Assembly: GCA_963853835.1 (NCBI GenBank) | Contig: OY970824.1 | Coordinates: 69,574,372-69,638,371 of the forward strand | Length of the DNA stretch: 64,000 nucleotides | From: Calendula officinalis | Lineage: Eukaryota; Streptophyta; Magnoliopsida; Asterales; Asteraceae | Direction of reading: 5' to 3' | Part shown: piece after piece, positions 1 to 11,060 of the stretch | Numbering within the stretch: position 1 is the stretch's first letter | Layout of the letters: every line of letters begins with the position of its first letter | The notes under the pieces: generated by a model | What the model saw: the letters and a program-made list of their open reading frames with translations, nothing else | Told to the model about the DNA's origin: nothing | The model's database searches: none | Program-made: the position numbers and the translations under genes

Positions 1-15
1 ACCGGATCAGTCACC

Positions 16-1467
16 ATGGCTGCCGCAACCGCCACCTCCGCCGCCGCCATCAGCTCTCCATTCTCCAAATGTAAAATAAAATCAAAATCATTTCCTTCTG
101 ATCCCATGTTTCTGTTAACATCCACAGTACCCATATTACAAGTGTCATCATTATCAACTCATGTGAGAATCGATCCTATACCCAGTTCCGGTAAGTGGCC
201 ATTGATAAAGGTATCGGCATCGGTGGCAGAAGAAGAGGCGGCAGTTTCGGTGACGGAGGAGGAAGAAGTCTCCGGCGACGGCGGAGATCAAGCTGAGACA
301 AACCCGTCCGTACATACAAAGCTTTACTTCGGGAATTTGCCGTATCTTTGTGATAGTGCTCAACTTGCCGGAATAATTCAAGATTATGGTAGCCCTGAGC
401 TTGTTGAGGTACATATAAAAATCTTTATATATCCCCATATATGAGTATTTTATAAAAAAAATGAATCTTTTTTACATCTATATGTCAATTATAAATCAAG
501 TTAATTATAAAAATTGATTCATAGGGTTAAAGGGTATTTATAAATTATAAAAATTGATTCATAGGGTTAAAGGGTATTTATAAATCAAGTTAATTATCAG
601 GTACTTTATAAAAATTGATTCATAGGGTTAAAGGGTATTTATAAATCAAGTTAATTATCAGGTACTTTATAAAAATTGATTCATAGGGTTAAAGGGTATT
701 TATAAATTCTTTTTTATATCTATATGTCAGTCATAAAAATTGATTCATAGGGTTAAAGGGTATTTATAAATCAAGTTAATTATCAGGTACTTTATGATAG
801 GGACACCGGTAAAAGCAGAGGATTTGCGTTTGTAACAATGAGTAGCATTGAAGATTGCAAAGCAGTGATTGAAAATCTTGATGGAAGGGTACATTTGTCT
901 TTTACAATCATATTATTTGGAAATTTCAGTTAATGCAGAGAGTTTAATTGATATTACAGGAATATGGTGGTAGAACATTACGGGTGAATTTTTCTGACAA
1001 ACCAAAGCCGAAAGAAGCGTTGTATCCAGAAACAGAGTACAAACTATTTGTTGGAAATCTTTCATGGTCAGTTACATCTGAAAGTTTAACAGAATTGTTC
1101 AATGAACATGGTAATGTTGTTGGAGCAAGGGTTTTGTATGATGGTGAAACTGGAAGATCACGCGGTTATGGTTTTGTCAGTTATTCCACAAAATCAGAAA
1201 TGGACACAGCCCTTCAGATTCTTAATGGAGTGGTAATAACTCTTGCGAGCTTATTCGTAAAGAGCAATTTTTCATTTATTAATTAGCATATAAAATCTGA
1301 AGGGCTGTGTCCTTTGATATGAAATTGTTCTATATGAATCAGCTCTCATAACTGTTCTCTCTAATTCTTGGAGAAATTAGAAATGGAAATTGACTTTATT
1401 TTTTTTCTAACAGGAGCTAGAAGGGCGGTCATTGCGAGTTAGCCTAGCACAAGGAAAAAAGCAATAA
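16..1467 (+). CDS. Chloroplast ribonucleoprotein with two RRMs (cp33-like)
   Basis: Exons 16-408, 787-888, 960-1232 and 1414-1467 join in phase 0 with GT-AG borders into a 273-residue protein. The first ~70 residues are Ser/Ala-rich and basic like a plastid transit peptide, followed by an acidic linker (about 72-93) typical of cp-RNPs. RRM1 has RNP2 LYFGNLP (103-109) and RNP1 KSRGFAFV (140-147). RRM2 has LFVGNL (194-199) and RSRGYGFV (231-238). The C-terminus LRVSLAQGKKQ ends just after RRM2. Proteins of this family bind plastid transcripts and support their stability, editing and processing in the stroma. Intron 1 carries tandem repeats that duplicate the splice acceptor (separate entry). 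Assignment to cp33 rather than another cp-RNP or PSRP2 is by memory of the family; the two-RRM plastid RNP call is firm. Confidence 0.9.
505..786 (+). repeat. Tandem repeat in intron 1 duplicating the 3' splice site
   Basis: A core of about 36 bp (AAAAATTGATTCATAGGG followed by TTAAAGGGTATTTATAAA) occurs five times, beginning near 508, 548, 609, 670 and 733. Three copies are followed by TCAAGTTAATTATCAG. The block TATCAGGTACTTTAT, made of the acceptor plus the first nine exon-2 bases, is present at 595-609, 656-670 and 781-795. Only the last leads into an open exon; the two earlier ones would read into TGA within six codons. Confidence 0.9.
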
Positions 1468-1740
1468 AGAGGCTTAGATACATGGATCCAGTTAAATTTG
1501 TTGTTGTTTCATATTCATACTCACGTTTGATGTGCATATTGCAAACTATTACAAATTAACTCATTCATAAGTAAACGGGTCGAAATTGTCAAATCTAATA
1601 ATAAACGTAACAAAGCTCTGTTTTTTGGGCTAATGCCTTGCTACCTTAACCCAAAAAATGCATGCTCAGATCATACTGTAGAGAACCATGCTTATTTTTT
1701 TTATTTTACACAGCTTTTAGTTTGCATTATTGAAACGCAT

Positions 1741-4700
1741 TTAATGCAAAAAGTCTCTTGGGTCAGTTACAAAACCGGTCAAAGCAGAAGCTGCAGCAGT
1801 GTAAGGAGAAGCTAGATAAATCTGCCCTTCTTTGTGGCCCATTCGACCCTGAAAATTACGGTTAGTGGTTGATAAGCAAACCTACAATCATCAACCATAA
1901 AATTAGTGAAAATATTTAATATAAATATGTGTAATTATTAAGAAAATAGTTACCTGAGGTTGGTTCATGCGTGCATAAATATCGAGTGGACCGCCCACAC
2001 AGGCCCCACAACTAGGACTAGCAGGCGGATCACAGCCCGCTTGTTCAAATATTTGGGAACAAGTTTTGCCATTTGATCCTGGGACTGGTAGGGTATATAA
2101 ATCCATCCATACCTACCAAATATCACCAAATAACAATTATCTTTCAAGATTGCAGAATAAATTGGGCCATAATATCTATACCACAACCATTGTTTAATAG
2201 AGTTATACTGTTAGCTATAAAACTTGCATTATGTGGTGTATAAATGAATTCCCTATTTGAAAGGACAAACCTTTTGAGTAGCAGGGACAATGAATGTAGG
2301 AACTTTGACCTTATCTCCCTGCACATTATGTAAACACTTTGTTTAAGCATAATATTGTAAGTTTGTTGGGTTTCAACTTAAAACCAGTCAATTATGAGAG
2401 GAGAGTCCAGAATCCTTATAAACACATTACAAATTCACTTTTGTCTAATGTGAGACATTACACTACAAATATATCATAACGGTTTAGTAATCGTATATAT
2501 ATTATTCACACATTCCAGAATCCTTATAAACACATTAAATATTCACTTTTGTCTAATGTGAGACATTACACTACAAATATATCATAATGGTTTAGTAATT
2601 GTATATATATTATTCACACGTTCTAAACTTTTTTAAAAGAATATAAAGGCGGTGTTTGGATGTGCATTTATGCGAAAAGGTCTTTGTGAGATAAAATGTC
2701 TTTAGTTACAATTAGGCCATTTTATTTTACTTTTTTGATAATCAGAAACATGTAATCCAAAAAGCTTACCGAAGCTAGCAAAACTCGGGCAGCAGCTAGG
2801 AAATCTTCGGTTTTGCCTCCAGTGCACGATCCAATGTACACTCTATCTAGTTTCACATCCTTGCATTCCCTTGCTAAACCACGGTTATCAGGAGAATGAG
2901 GCTGCAATGTTTAAAACAAGAATATATATTTATTAAAAACATGCTACATTTGACCATTATTATTATAATTCTATGAAAAGCATAAAAAGTCACCAAAGGG
3001 CTTCCGGTATGCGAGTGGCAAAAAAAGAGAGCATAAAAAGTCAGAAAAAAGGGAAGTTTTATTGACCTTTGCCACTAGTGGTTCCAATTTCGTGACATCA
3101 ATTCTATACTCAGCAAGAAATCTGCATACAAATGCTTTTTACTTGTGAAAATATCTTTTAAGAAAAAAACGTTTGGTTATAAAATTAAAAGATGAGTTAC
3201 AGTAATACCTTGCTTGAGCATCACTATAGACTGGTTCATAAGGCACAGATGTTTTGTCCTGCAGATATAAATATGTTAGTGTTTTGCTGGTTGTTAATTT
3301 TACAGTAACTTAAAAACAATTATATGTTAGGATTATTTTTGTCATCATAAAACTAACCTCAAGGTATTTAAATGTAGTAGCATCGGCTGGAACAATGCCA
3401 TTCTTACCCCCGGCTTCAACAACCATGTTGCATAATGTCATTCTTTCTTCCATCTATGTAACTCATAATATAATTAAATGTTTTGAAAATGGGTAACTTT
3501 TTTATCCTTTTTGTAATTTGTATAATGTGCTACATAAGCCAAAACTTACAGATAGACTTTCAACGGTCGTACCAACAAACTCCAGTGCTTTATATGTTGC
3601 ACCAGATACTGATATTTCACCAATTATCTACAATAAGAAGGCCTTTTAATCAAACAAGCCATAGTAGTACAACAGTTCGGTAGGTGTTTACATAATGGTT
3701 TTCTATCAATATTTTATTATTATTATTAGTATTTTTATAATATATTACAAAATGGTAAGAAAAAGTTACTTGTAGGATCAAATCCTTTGCAAGCATATAA
3801 TCTGGCATTTTTCCATCCAAAACAAATCTTAAGGTTGGAGGCACCTATTAAGAAAGATTAAAAAGAATATAGAAGACATTGTCACAAAATATGTACATTA
3901 ACTTTTTAAATATGTACATTCTGTTTTGTTTCTATCTTTAAATGATGCTAAACAGATGCATTTACAAACCTTAAGCAAAAGTTTTCCAGTCCCCAACACA
4001 AAACCAGCATCTGTGTTTCCAATTCCTGTAGCAAATTGACCAAATGCTCCAGCCGTACACGTGTGGGAATCAGTACCAACAAGGATCTAAAACAATAATA
4101 TCAACAACATTTTTCTACAAATATTCAACATTAATTATAGGCCAAATTGCAACAAAGAAAAAAAGTTAACCTTTTTGTTAATTTTTCCATACAAAATATA
4201 TATTGGATAACATTGATTAATTTGTACCTCACCAGGTCTGCAATGACCCTCCTGTGCAAGAGCAATATGGCATACACCTTTATAATCAGGATTAGCCTGC
4301 AAAATCATAAAATATATTTTTATAAAATTTCAATTTCTTTTATACATGAACTATACCATATTATTTAAGAAAAACATAGATAATTATACCTTAAAATTAC
4401 TACGATTTGTGATATCATAGAAATACTTAATATTTTGCTCGTTGGCGAAATCTCTTAAAATATCAACATTTCTGTTTGCTCTCTCATCACTTGTGAATAT
4501 ATAGTGGTCAGGAATTAACACAATCTTTTCATGATCCCATACCTTAAAATAATAAAAAAAAAATTAATCATCAAATATTCATTTCATATTAAATCACAAC
4601 TCATAAGCTGAATGGGAGTACCTTTGCATTGTCACCAAACTCTTTTTTAAAGACCCCAAGTGAACCCGGCCCACAAACATCATGGGTCATTAAAACGTCA

Positions 4701-5285
4701 ACGTTGACCCAAACATTCTCACCTGGGCTCAATTGGGATTTCTCAGAAGCACGTGCAAATATTTTCTCTGTCATTGTCATCTCTGTTTTCATCTGTAAAA
4801 TCAAGATCCATCCAATTAATCAATAACCCACAAATTAAAGTGCATCAAGTTCTCAACTTTATGAGGTCAAAACGTTGACCAAGTACTAAAAATGAATCTT
4901 TATGATATCAGAGCAAGTTTATCCTAAACCCCATTAATATACACTTACTGATCTTGATCAAAATCAATCTAAATTTTTAAATAAATTTAATTCAACATAT
5001 ATATAAATGAAAAAGAACCCAACTGAACCGGTTGTTGATGGTTTACGTTCAGATGATCGTGGAGTCATGACAGAGAGGATCTTTTTTGAAGTTTTTTTTT
5101 GCTTGGAAAAGATTTGAGCAGATAAACCCGCATCTTTCTGAGAATTTGAAATTTCAGACATTTGTTAGTTAAAAAAATATAATTTTATATTGAAAAGAAA
5201 GCTGACTGAAAATTAGATATGATAAGTTTATAACCTTGTTAGAGAAGATGGAAGAGCCTAAGGAGAAAAAAGATGAAGTCGCCAT
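1741..5285 (-). CDS. IIL1: 3-isopropylmalate dehydratase (isopropylmalate isomerase) large subunit, plastid
   Basis: Fifteen exons on the minus strand: 5285-5235, 5137-5024, 4792-4622, 4542-4390, 4296-4228, 4086-3970, 3844-3770, 3627-3550, 3453-3358, 3258-3209, 3121-3067, 2901-2770, 2318-2271, 2112-1954, 1881-1741. All junctions are GT-AG and in frame, giving 502 residues, close to the ~509 of the Arabidopsis enzyme. With the small subunit it isomerises 2- to 3-isopropylmalate in leucine synthesis in the plastid; in some plants it also serves methionine chain elongation. The [4Fe-4S] cysteines of the aconitase family are present: GSCTGGK (Cys369) and SCGAC (Cys438, Cys441). The Ser/Lys-rich N-terminus of about 65 residues, before MTMTEKI, fits a transit peptide. 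Intron 12 holds TRIM-like debris and a SINE lies upstream of the start. Confidence 0.96.
2356..2622. repeat. Degenerate TRIM-type LTR plus 108-bp tandem duplication in an IIL1 intron
   Basis: 2356-2461 resembles the 112-bp LTR of the intact TRIM at 62116-62458 (shared GTAAGTTTGT, CTTAAAACCA, CCTTATAA.CACATTA, TTTTGTC.AATGTG.GACAT), in the same orientation. From 2407 a 108-bp unit is present twice (2407-2514 and 2515-2622) with few differences. No second LTR or primer-binding site is visible, so this is a decayed remnant that was later duplicated. Confidence 0.6.
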
Positions 5286-5424
5286 TGTTGAAGGAGCTTG
5301 ACCTTTTGAGTTGACTTCGGGTGGGTGGTGTTGTATTATGAATGGAGAAATGGTTATGGCGATCTTGGTGTTGGTGATCTGCAGCCTCGTGGGGACTTGG
5401 AGGTCTAAGTATAACAGCTCGACT

Positions 5425-5649
5425 TTTTCTTTTTTTTTTTTTGGAAACGGGGGCGAATGAAATAACGGAAGCCCTACTCGCAATTTTTCAGCGAGCACCC
5501 CGAGTTCGAGCTCCGCATAAGCAGGCAAACCCAGCCCCCAAAGGGATTTCCAAGGAAAATTCCCCATATGTACCCGTGTGAGGTATGAGTTAAATTACGC
5601 TAATGCAACGCTCCCAAAGGGATTCGAACTCACGACCTGCAGCCCATGT
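5425..5649 (-). mobile_element. SINE (5'-truncated, tRNA-derived) upstream of IIL1
   Basis: Read on the minus strand the element has a pol III B-box-like GAGTTCGAATCCC near its 5' end (5619-5631), about 190 bp of body and an A-rich tail (plus-strand T run 5425-5443). It is flanked by a perfect 16-bp target duplication GTATAACAGCTCGACT at 5409-5424 and 5650-5665. No A box is seen, so it is probably 5'-truncated. It lies 124 bp upstream of the IIL1 start, in the leader or promoter. Confidence 0.85.
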
Positions 5650-5665
5650 GTATAACAGCTCGACT

Positions 5666-6087
5666 AAATTATAATTTTACGAATAAATATTGACGTAGAA
5701 AAGTACAATATATTAACTTAGAGAATTAAATAATAAGTAATCTACAGGATATTTGGTGAATTACAATTTTACCCCCTCTAATTCAACTCTGACTTTTCTT
5801 TATTAAATCAATCTATTTTCATGTTTTTAAAATCAAAAGTACACGATGATCTTTAACTATGGAGGTCAGTCATGCTTTTGATCTGTATGGTAGACATCTG
5901 TTAAATGGCTCCAGCACTAGTGATTTTTAGGTTTATTCTCATCAAGAAGAGAGGGATTGAGTAGCACGGACGATTTTGTGAAGTTGAATTTAATCATATA
6001 GTAAAAAAAAGTTTAAAACATTTATATAGTAAAAGGTTGAAAAAAAGGAAATACAAATTTAATCATAATAAAAAAGAAAAAGTAATA
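5666..6087. other. Intergenic, no gene seen
   Basis: AT-rich spacer upstream of the SINE with no recognisable coding sequence or repeat. The IIL1 promoter presumably extends into it. Confidence 0.5.
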
Positions 6088-6283
6088 CTCCCTCCGTCCC
6101 AAAATTATTGTCCACATTTGAATATCACATAGTTTAAGAAAAGTGCATTTATTACATTGTGTAACCAATAAAATTTTATCTTTACCACCTAAGTGTTTTT
6201 TGATTGGTTGAATTTTCAAGTGAACAGTCATTTTGGGACATTTAAAAAAGGAAACATGGACAATAAAAATGGAACGGAGGGAG
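6088..6283. mobile_element. Stowaway-type (Tc1/mariner) MITE
   Basis: Terminal inverted repeats CTCCCTCCGTCCCAAAA and ..GGAACGGAGGGAG, flanked by TA at 6086-6087 and 6284-6285. Length 196 bp, with no coding capacity. The TIR motif and TA target site are diagnostic of plant Stowaway elements. Confidence 0.9.
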
Positions 6284-6285
6284 TA

Positions 6286-7134
6286 CAACTTTTATGACTT
6301 CGATAATTCAATTTTTTTTCTATATTAAGAACAAGGTTCTAAAAGGCGTATCATGGCGGCGCTAAGACGCGAGTCGTGACACCTATGTTACGAAATAGAC
6401 AATGATGGTTGTGTAAAGCGTGACGTAAGATAAGACGTCAGAAGGCGTGCTTTATGACGAGTTTTTTTGTAGCTGGATATGAAATTTGATTTTATTTGTA
6501 GCATGATAAGGTGTCACAAGGCGTGCTTATGGCAACCATGTGCATCATATAGGTTCTCCCCTAATTGAAATAATCCCTTGAGGTATTGTGTATGAATTGA
6601 TAAGTATCTATGGAGAGATACATACAAAAACTAAAAACTTCTATACAATTGGGTTCCACATTGAAGCCTACCTATACAGTCTATTTAATACTCGCAATTT
6701 GAGCTGCCAAATCACAGACAACATGATAATAACCAACCATATGGTAAACTCAGAAATGGGAATTGATTTGTTAGCAAATATTACTTCATTGCAAATTAAA
6801 ATATATTTTGATAGAAGTGGGTAAAGAGGCAGACAGAGATTGAATGAAAGAATAACTAATTGCAGTGTCATGATTAATTTATAAGAAGAATATATAAAAA
6901 CTGTAAGTTTACTAATGAATAATTAATTAATATTTGCCTTGAATAAATTAATTCTCATTTTAAAATGAGACGATATAAAAAGTATTTTGCATACTACAAT
7001 CATTGTTTTACAGATCTTATATAATTTGCTTTAAAAACTGCATAGCATGGTACATGAAATAGTTTCGAATCACCTCCCTTTCAAAATCAATGTTTAAAAC
7101 TATGCTATTTCGTCCAACGCGCATTTCATAATAA
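6286..7134. other. Intergenic, no gene seen
   Basis: About 850 bp of AT-rich spacer. A short GC-richer patch (6340-6560) with repeated AAGGCGTG words looks like eroded repeat debris. The small ORFs here have no family features. Confidence 0.4.
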
Positions 7135-7628
7135 GAGCATCTCTAATGAGAGGTTGAAGAAGAGGTTGATACTACCATTGGAATGAATGACTTTTTTAAG
7201 AGGTCACTCCAACCACTTGATCTTCCCCAATCACTTGAACAACTTTCAATGTTTGATTCTTTTAGTCCCTATATTTAACAGTTTTAAATTTTAAACCCAT
7301 GTATATATTTATATGTGAATAATTTATTATTTCTATAACTATAAATTATAATTTATCATATTTCAATACTTTTTAAGGTCAAACATTATAATATTTTTGT
7401 AAGAGAAATTTTATTATAATGTTAAGTTTTGTAATGCTATAAAAAATTATTAAATTACATAAGTGAGGGACATTTATAAAACATTTGATATAGATAAAGG
7501 TAAATTAGTAATATTAGTGAAAAAGTCTTTGAAAAGGTTAACCACTGGAGAGGTTTTTAACTAATAGGTTATTAGATGATGTGGCAAAAGTAATAGGTTA
7601 TTGGAGAGGTTAACCATTGTGGATGCTC
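7135..7628. mobile_element. PIF/Harbinger-type MITE
   Basis: Ends GAGCATCTCTAATGAGAGG and, inverted, GAGCATCCACAATGGTTAAC, with a TAA target duplication at 7132-7134 and 7629-7631. The 3-bp TWA site and GAGCATC terminus fit Harbinger-derived MITEs. About 494 bp, non-coding. Confidence 0.75.
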
Positions 7629-8489
7629 TAAGAACATATAAAGGTTCCCAGAAGCATAAGCACTAAAAATCTAAAACAGAAATGGTACATGAACTACAAT
7701 TTGACCATTTCAATACATGAAACATTTTGAAATTTGAAATTAATATGCACAAGCTAAGCTAGAACATAATATAAAGTATTTAAGTAAGATTAGCAATCCA
7801 AACATACAAAAGTCTACAACATAACAATCATATCCATTTATGGATATGGTATATCAACTATGCTAATACATTTACTACCGTCCTAATGTAACTGTATCAA
7901 AAAGACCATAGTACCCCTTGACTTGCATCTCCATCCCGTTTATATCCATTTTTCATTTATTTTCATCAGAATGATTATTTATATTCCATTAATTTGCATC
8001 CAAAAAGCAACAAGGGAAACCCACATCCGCATCACACCATGTTAAAGATTGTGAATCTTTTAACTGCTTTTTAGTAATATTTTTCCATTTTTTTTAAAAA
8101 CGATTCTTTTGGACATTGAGCTGCAAAATAGTTCCAAAAGATCGTTTATGCTTACCTACAAAAGGCAAGAAAGTTCATTTATTAATTAGCACATAAAGGG
8201 TCAAAAGTAATCTTAAAGGAAACGAGGGGTAAAAAATAAACCAGAGTGTACTACTAGTATTATGCATAAAAACCTCCTAAATCATTTTATTTTAAAATAC
8301 ATTAAAAATAATATACTCTTTTTTAATAAATTAATTATAAAAAAAAGGTAAAATCTTTGGACAAAAAAAATTAAAATAATATACATCTAACAAAAATCAT
8401 TTAATTACAAAAAAAATAAACTGTAATTACCTCAGTATTAAAGCATCCCTTAATCTGAGTTCAGGTACCTAAACTTACTTAAACTTGAT
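7629..8489. other. Spacer downstream of SUVH, no gene seen
   Basis: AT-rich. It includes the 3' UTR and polyadenylation region of the minus-strand SUVH gene (for example AATAAA-like runs at 8280-8420 on either strand). No other feature supported. Confidence 0.4.
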
Positions 8490-10496
8490 TCAGTTACAAA
8501 TGGACAATTTCCCAGTAAATTCATCATCAGCTTCACCATAATCAAGACTAAGTTCCCTCATTGGAGGAATATTCTCCATAGCAAACAACATCAAATGAGG
8601 AAATGCAAAATTAGAATGATCAAACAGAACCAACTGAACCAAAACATTTGGACACAAACTGTGACTTAAATAACAAGCAACATTCCTCATTCTAGAAACA
8701 TCCATTGCAAAATCAAGTGGTGGTACAGACGGATAAGACGGTCGAACATAATCAGAAAATATTTGTGACAAATCTCCCCATTCTGCAAATCTCCCGCCAA
8801 ATCGATTTGGATAAATCAAATTATCACCATTCATGCTAAATAATTGGGCTTGTTCTCTAGTGAGAATAACTCCAGTATATTCACATATAAACGAGCCCGC
8901 TTGTATTAAGTCCAATGATCTGACCCCCCAGCCCGTTTCACGTGACCTGAACACTTCCAACCTAGTTTTAATCCCATTTTGGCTGACCCGATTCCGACAG
9001 CTGGCCGGGCAGCTGCAATGCGGGCCACACTCGAATATTAACGGTTTTCCTCTAACGAGTAAACCGTTTTGATCATAAGCAAATTCACCACCGTTCTTTT
9101 TCGCACAAAAACAGTCATCTGTACATCCAGAAGCACAATTACAACCGCCATTTTTCCCTCCAGTGTGATAAACAAAAGGCGGGAAAACAGATGTTGATAA
9201 ATACTGGTAAAACATTGGTTCGTGATTATTGTCGATATCGTTAAAAAGAAAAACGGGTACTTTTTCTGTCTTTTTTGATATATCTGTACACACGTATCCC
9301 ACAGGTCTAACTTGTCCTGTTCTAAGATTCTCTGCATATTTAAGAATCGAACTGCCCATTTCTGGTTGATTTTCAATTCTAATAAGCTTAAATTTTATAA
9401 CACCAAAACCTGATTTACCAGCTTCAAGCCATGAATCAACAACTTTATAAAGTCCATCATAAACATACACTTTACCACTTGGACTACCTTCATATCTAAA
9501 ACCACGAACAACACGTACCTCGATACCATAATGCATACTTCTTTCCATTGCAAGGTTTCCACCTTCTAATTTCTGATGATCAGCTTGTCTGCAGTATTTG
9601 TCTTGCCCACCTTGGCCTGTGTATATGATAACATCACCAGAATCTTGATCATCTTCATAACCACCTGAAACAATTATACTAGTAGCAATTGGATCTCCAT
9701 TAGAGCTCTGGCTCGAGGTTAAGTAATCAATTCCAGCTTGAGGTAATCCATGCATTCCAACAACACAGAGCTCCATTCGGAAGAAGAAAATATCACCGAT
9801 ATACACACCTGGAATCGGTCCGACTATCCTTTTATCACGATTCAACCAAAGACCTCGGTCTTTCATCACTGAAGCAGACTTCAAATCACCTCGTGCACGA
9901 GGAATTTTCCCAAATGTGTTACTGTTTCTACGTTTTTCATCTTCCGTTGCGATAAAAACCCTAAGAGAATCGTAAATCATCCTGGTTTTTCTAACAACAT
10001 CTCGAAAATACCTTTCGTCTTGGATTGCTAGGTTTGTAACCCTGACTAGCTCAGATGACCGCGCTTGATTTTTCCGACGAGATGAATCTGCAACGGCGGA
10101 ATGCTGGTTTTCGTCGGGAAGTGGAACAATTGCTTGTGAATTTGGATCGGTGAACGCAGCATCATCGTATTTGTCGGATTTCTTCGAGAAGGCAGCTCGG
10201 AACATTTCAGAAATCCGGTTAAATTCGGAATAAACATCGTTTTCATTATGTCCGGCTTGTTCTACAGCTTGTGTTAATTCGGGCTGTGTGTTGGGTGTGG
10301 AATTAAAGTTAGGGTTTGCGTAATTAGTTTGAGAAAGGTGGGGCTGAGGTGATGGTTCGTCGAAAGGTTCTTCTTTAGGTTCGAGTTTAGGGACATTTAG
10401 GGTTAAGGCCGTAGGGATGTTACCGCCGGCGACGTCAGCTGTGTCAGTGACAGGAGAATCGGGATAAAGATTTAGGTCAATTAGGAGAGAACCCAT
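8490..10496 (-). CDS. SUVH1/SUVH3-type SET- and SRA-domain protein
   Basis: Single uninterrupted 668-codon ORF, as expected for the mostly intronless SUVH1/3 clade. In order: N-terminal Pro/Glu-rich region with a DLNLYP motif (residues 7-12); SRA/YDG domain about 226-380 (GPIPGVYIGDIFFFR); Cys-rich pre-SET about 450-505 (GGCNCASGC..DCFC..CGPHCSCPASC); SET about 510-655 (ETGWGVRS, FICEYTGV, RNVACYLSHS.CPN, LSLDYGEAD). It ends KLSICN without the post-SET CXCXXXC cluster, as in SUVH1/3. Family members bind methylated DNA through SRA. Several SUVHs methylate H3K9, whereas SUVH1/3 are known as methyl-readers that support transcription. The usual NHSCSPN motif reads SHSLCPN here, so catalytic strength is uncertain. 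Confidence 0.95.
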   Translation of the reverse strand: MGSLLIDLNLYPDSPVTDTADVAGGNIPTALTLNVPKLEPKEEPFDEPSPQPHLSQTNYANPNFNSTPNTQPELTQAVEQAGHNENDVYSEFNRISEMFRAAFSKKSDKYDDAAFTDPNSQAIVPLPDENQHSAVADSSRRKNQARSSELVRVTNLAIQDERYFRDVVRKTRMIYDSLRVFIATEDEKRRNSNTFGKIPRARGDLKSASVMKDRGLWLNRDKRIVGPIPGVYIGDIFFFRMELCVVGMHGLPQAGIDYLTSSQSSNGDPIATSIIVSGGYEDDQDSGDVIIYTGQGGQDKYCRQADHQKLEGGNLAMERSMHYGIEVRVVRGFRYEGSPSGKVYVYDGLYKVVDSWLEAGKSGFGVIKFKLIRIENQPEMGSSILKYAENLRTGQVRPVGYVCTDISKKTEKVPVFLFNDIDNNHEPMFYQYLSTSVFPPFVYHTGGKNGGCNCASGCTDDCFCAKKNGGEFAYDQNGLLVRGKPLIFECGPHCSCPASCRNRVSQNGIKTRLEVFRSRETGWGVRSLDLIQAGSFICEYTGVILTREQAQLFSMNGDNLIYPNRFGGRFAEWGDLSQIFSDYVRPSYPSVPPLDFAMDVSRMRNVACYLSHSLCPNVLVQLVLFDHSNFAFPHLMLFAMENIPPMRELSLDYGEADDEFTGKLSICN

Positions 10497-10860
10497 TGGA
10501 AAGACGTACTGAAATCGTGACCGAAAACAAAGGAATTGGACAAATGAAATTACTACAAAGAAAACAAAAATATACTTGTGTGATGTTTGATTTTTGACTT
10601 AATTGATTTAACGGGGAAAAACTATATGTGGAAAGTTATAAGCACTCTGTTTGATTATGATTTAATCCAGACAGCATGACTTAATCGAAAAAACCCATGA
10701 GATGATGCTTTCCCCATTAAGTCATAACTTTTTTTTTCTTTTTCATATTTATGAAATTTATATTAATTGTAATTTCTTGTTTTATATAATATGGTTAAAA
10801 AAGTGTTTAATTTCTAATGTTATTATTTTAAAATAAAATTTTTATTTTAAATTTTAACTT

Positions 10861-10864
<4 letters not shown>
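10497..10864. other. SUVH upstream region
   Basis: Promoter and 5' UTR side of the minus-strand SUVH gene. No distinct element is recognisable before the AT microsatellite. Confidence 0.4.

Positions 10865-10931
<67 letters not shown>
10865..10931. repeat. (AT)n microsatellite
   Basis: Uninterrupted AT dinucleotides over about 67 bp, immediately before a Helitron-like 5' terminus (TCTATTATATATAAAAATTG) at 10932. Confidence 0.97.
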
Positions 10932-10934
<3 letters not shown>

Positions 10935-11025
10935 ATTATATATAAAAATTGAGTTTCAAGTTTTAAGTTGTATTAATTACCTTGCATTTAATATTAATAA
11001 TAATAATCTAATAAATACATTTATA

Positions 11026-11060
<35 letters not shown>

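Noticed and set aside
154..438. 94-codon ORF antisense to the cp-RNP first exon
   Set aside because: Shadow of a well-supported coding exon.
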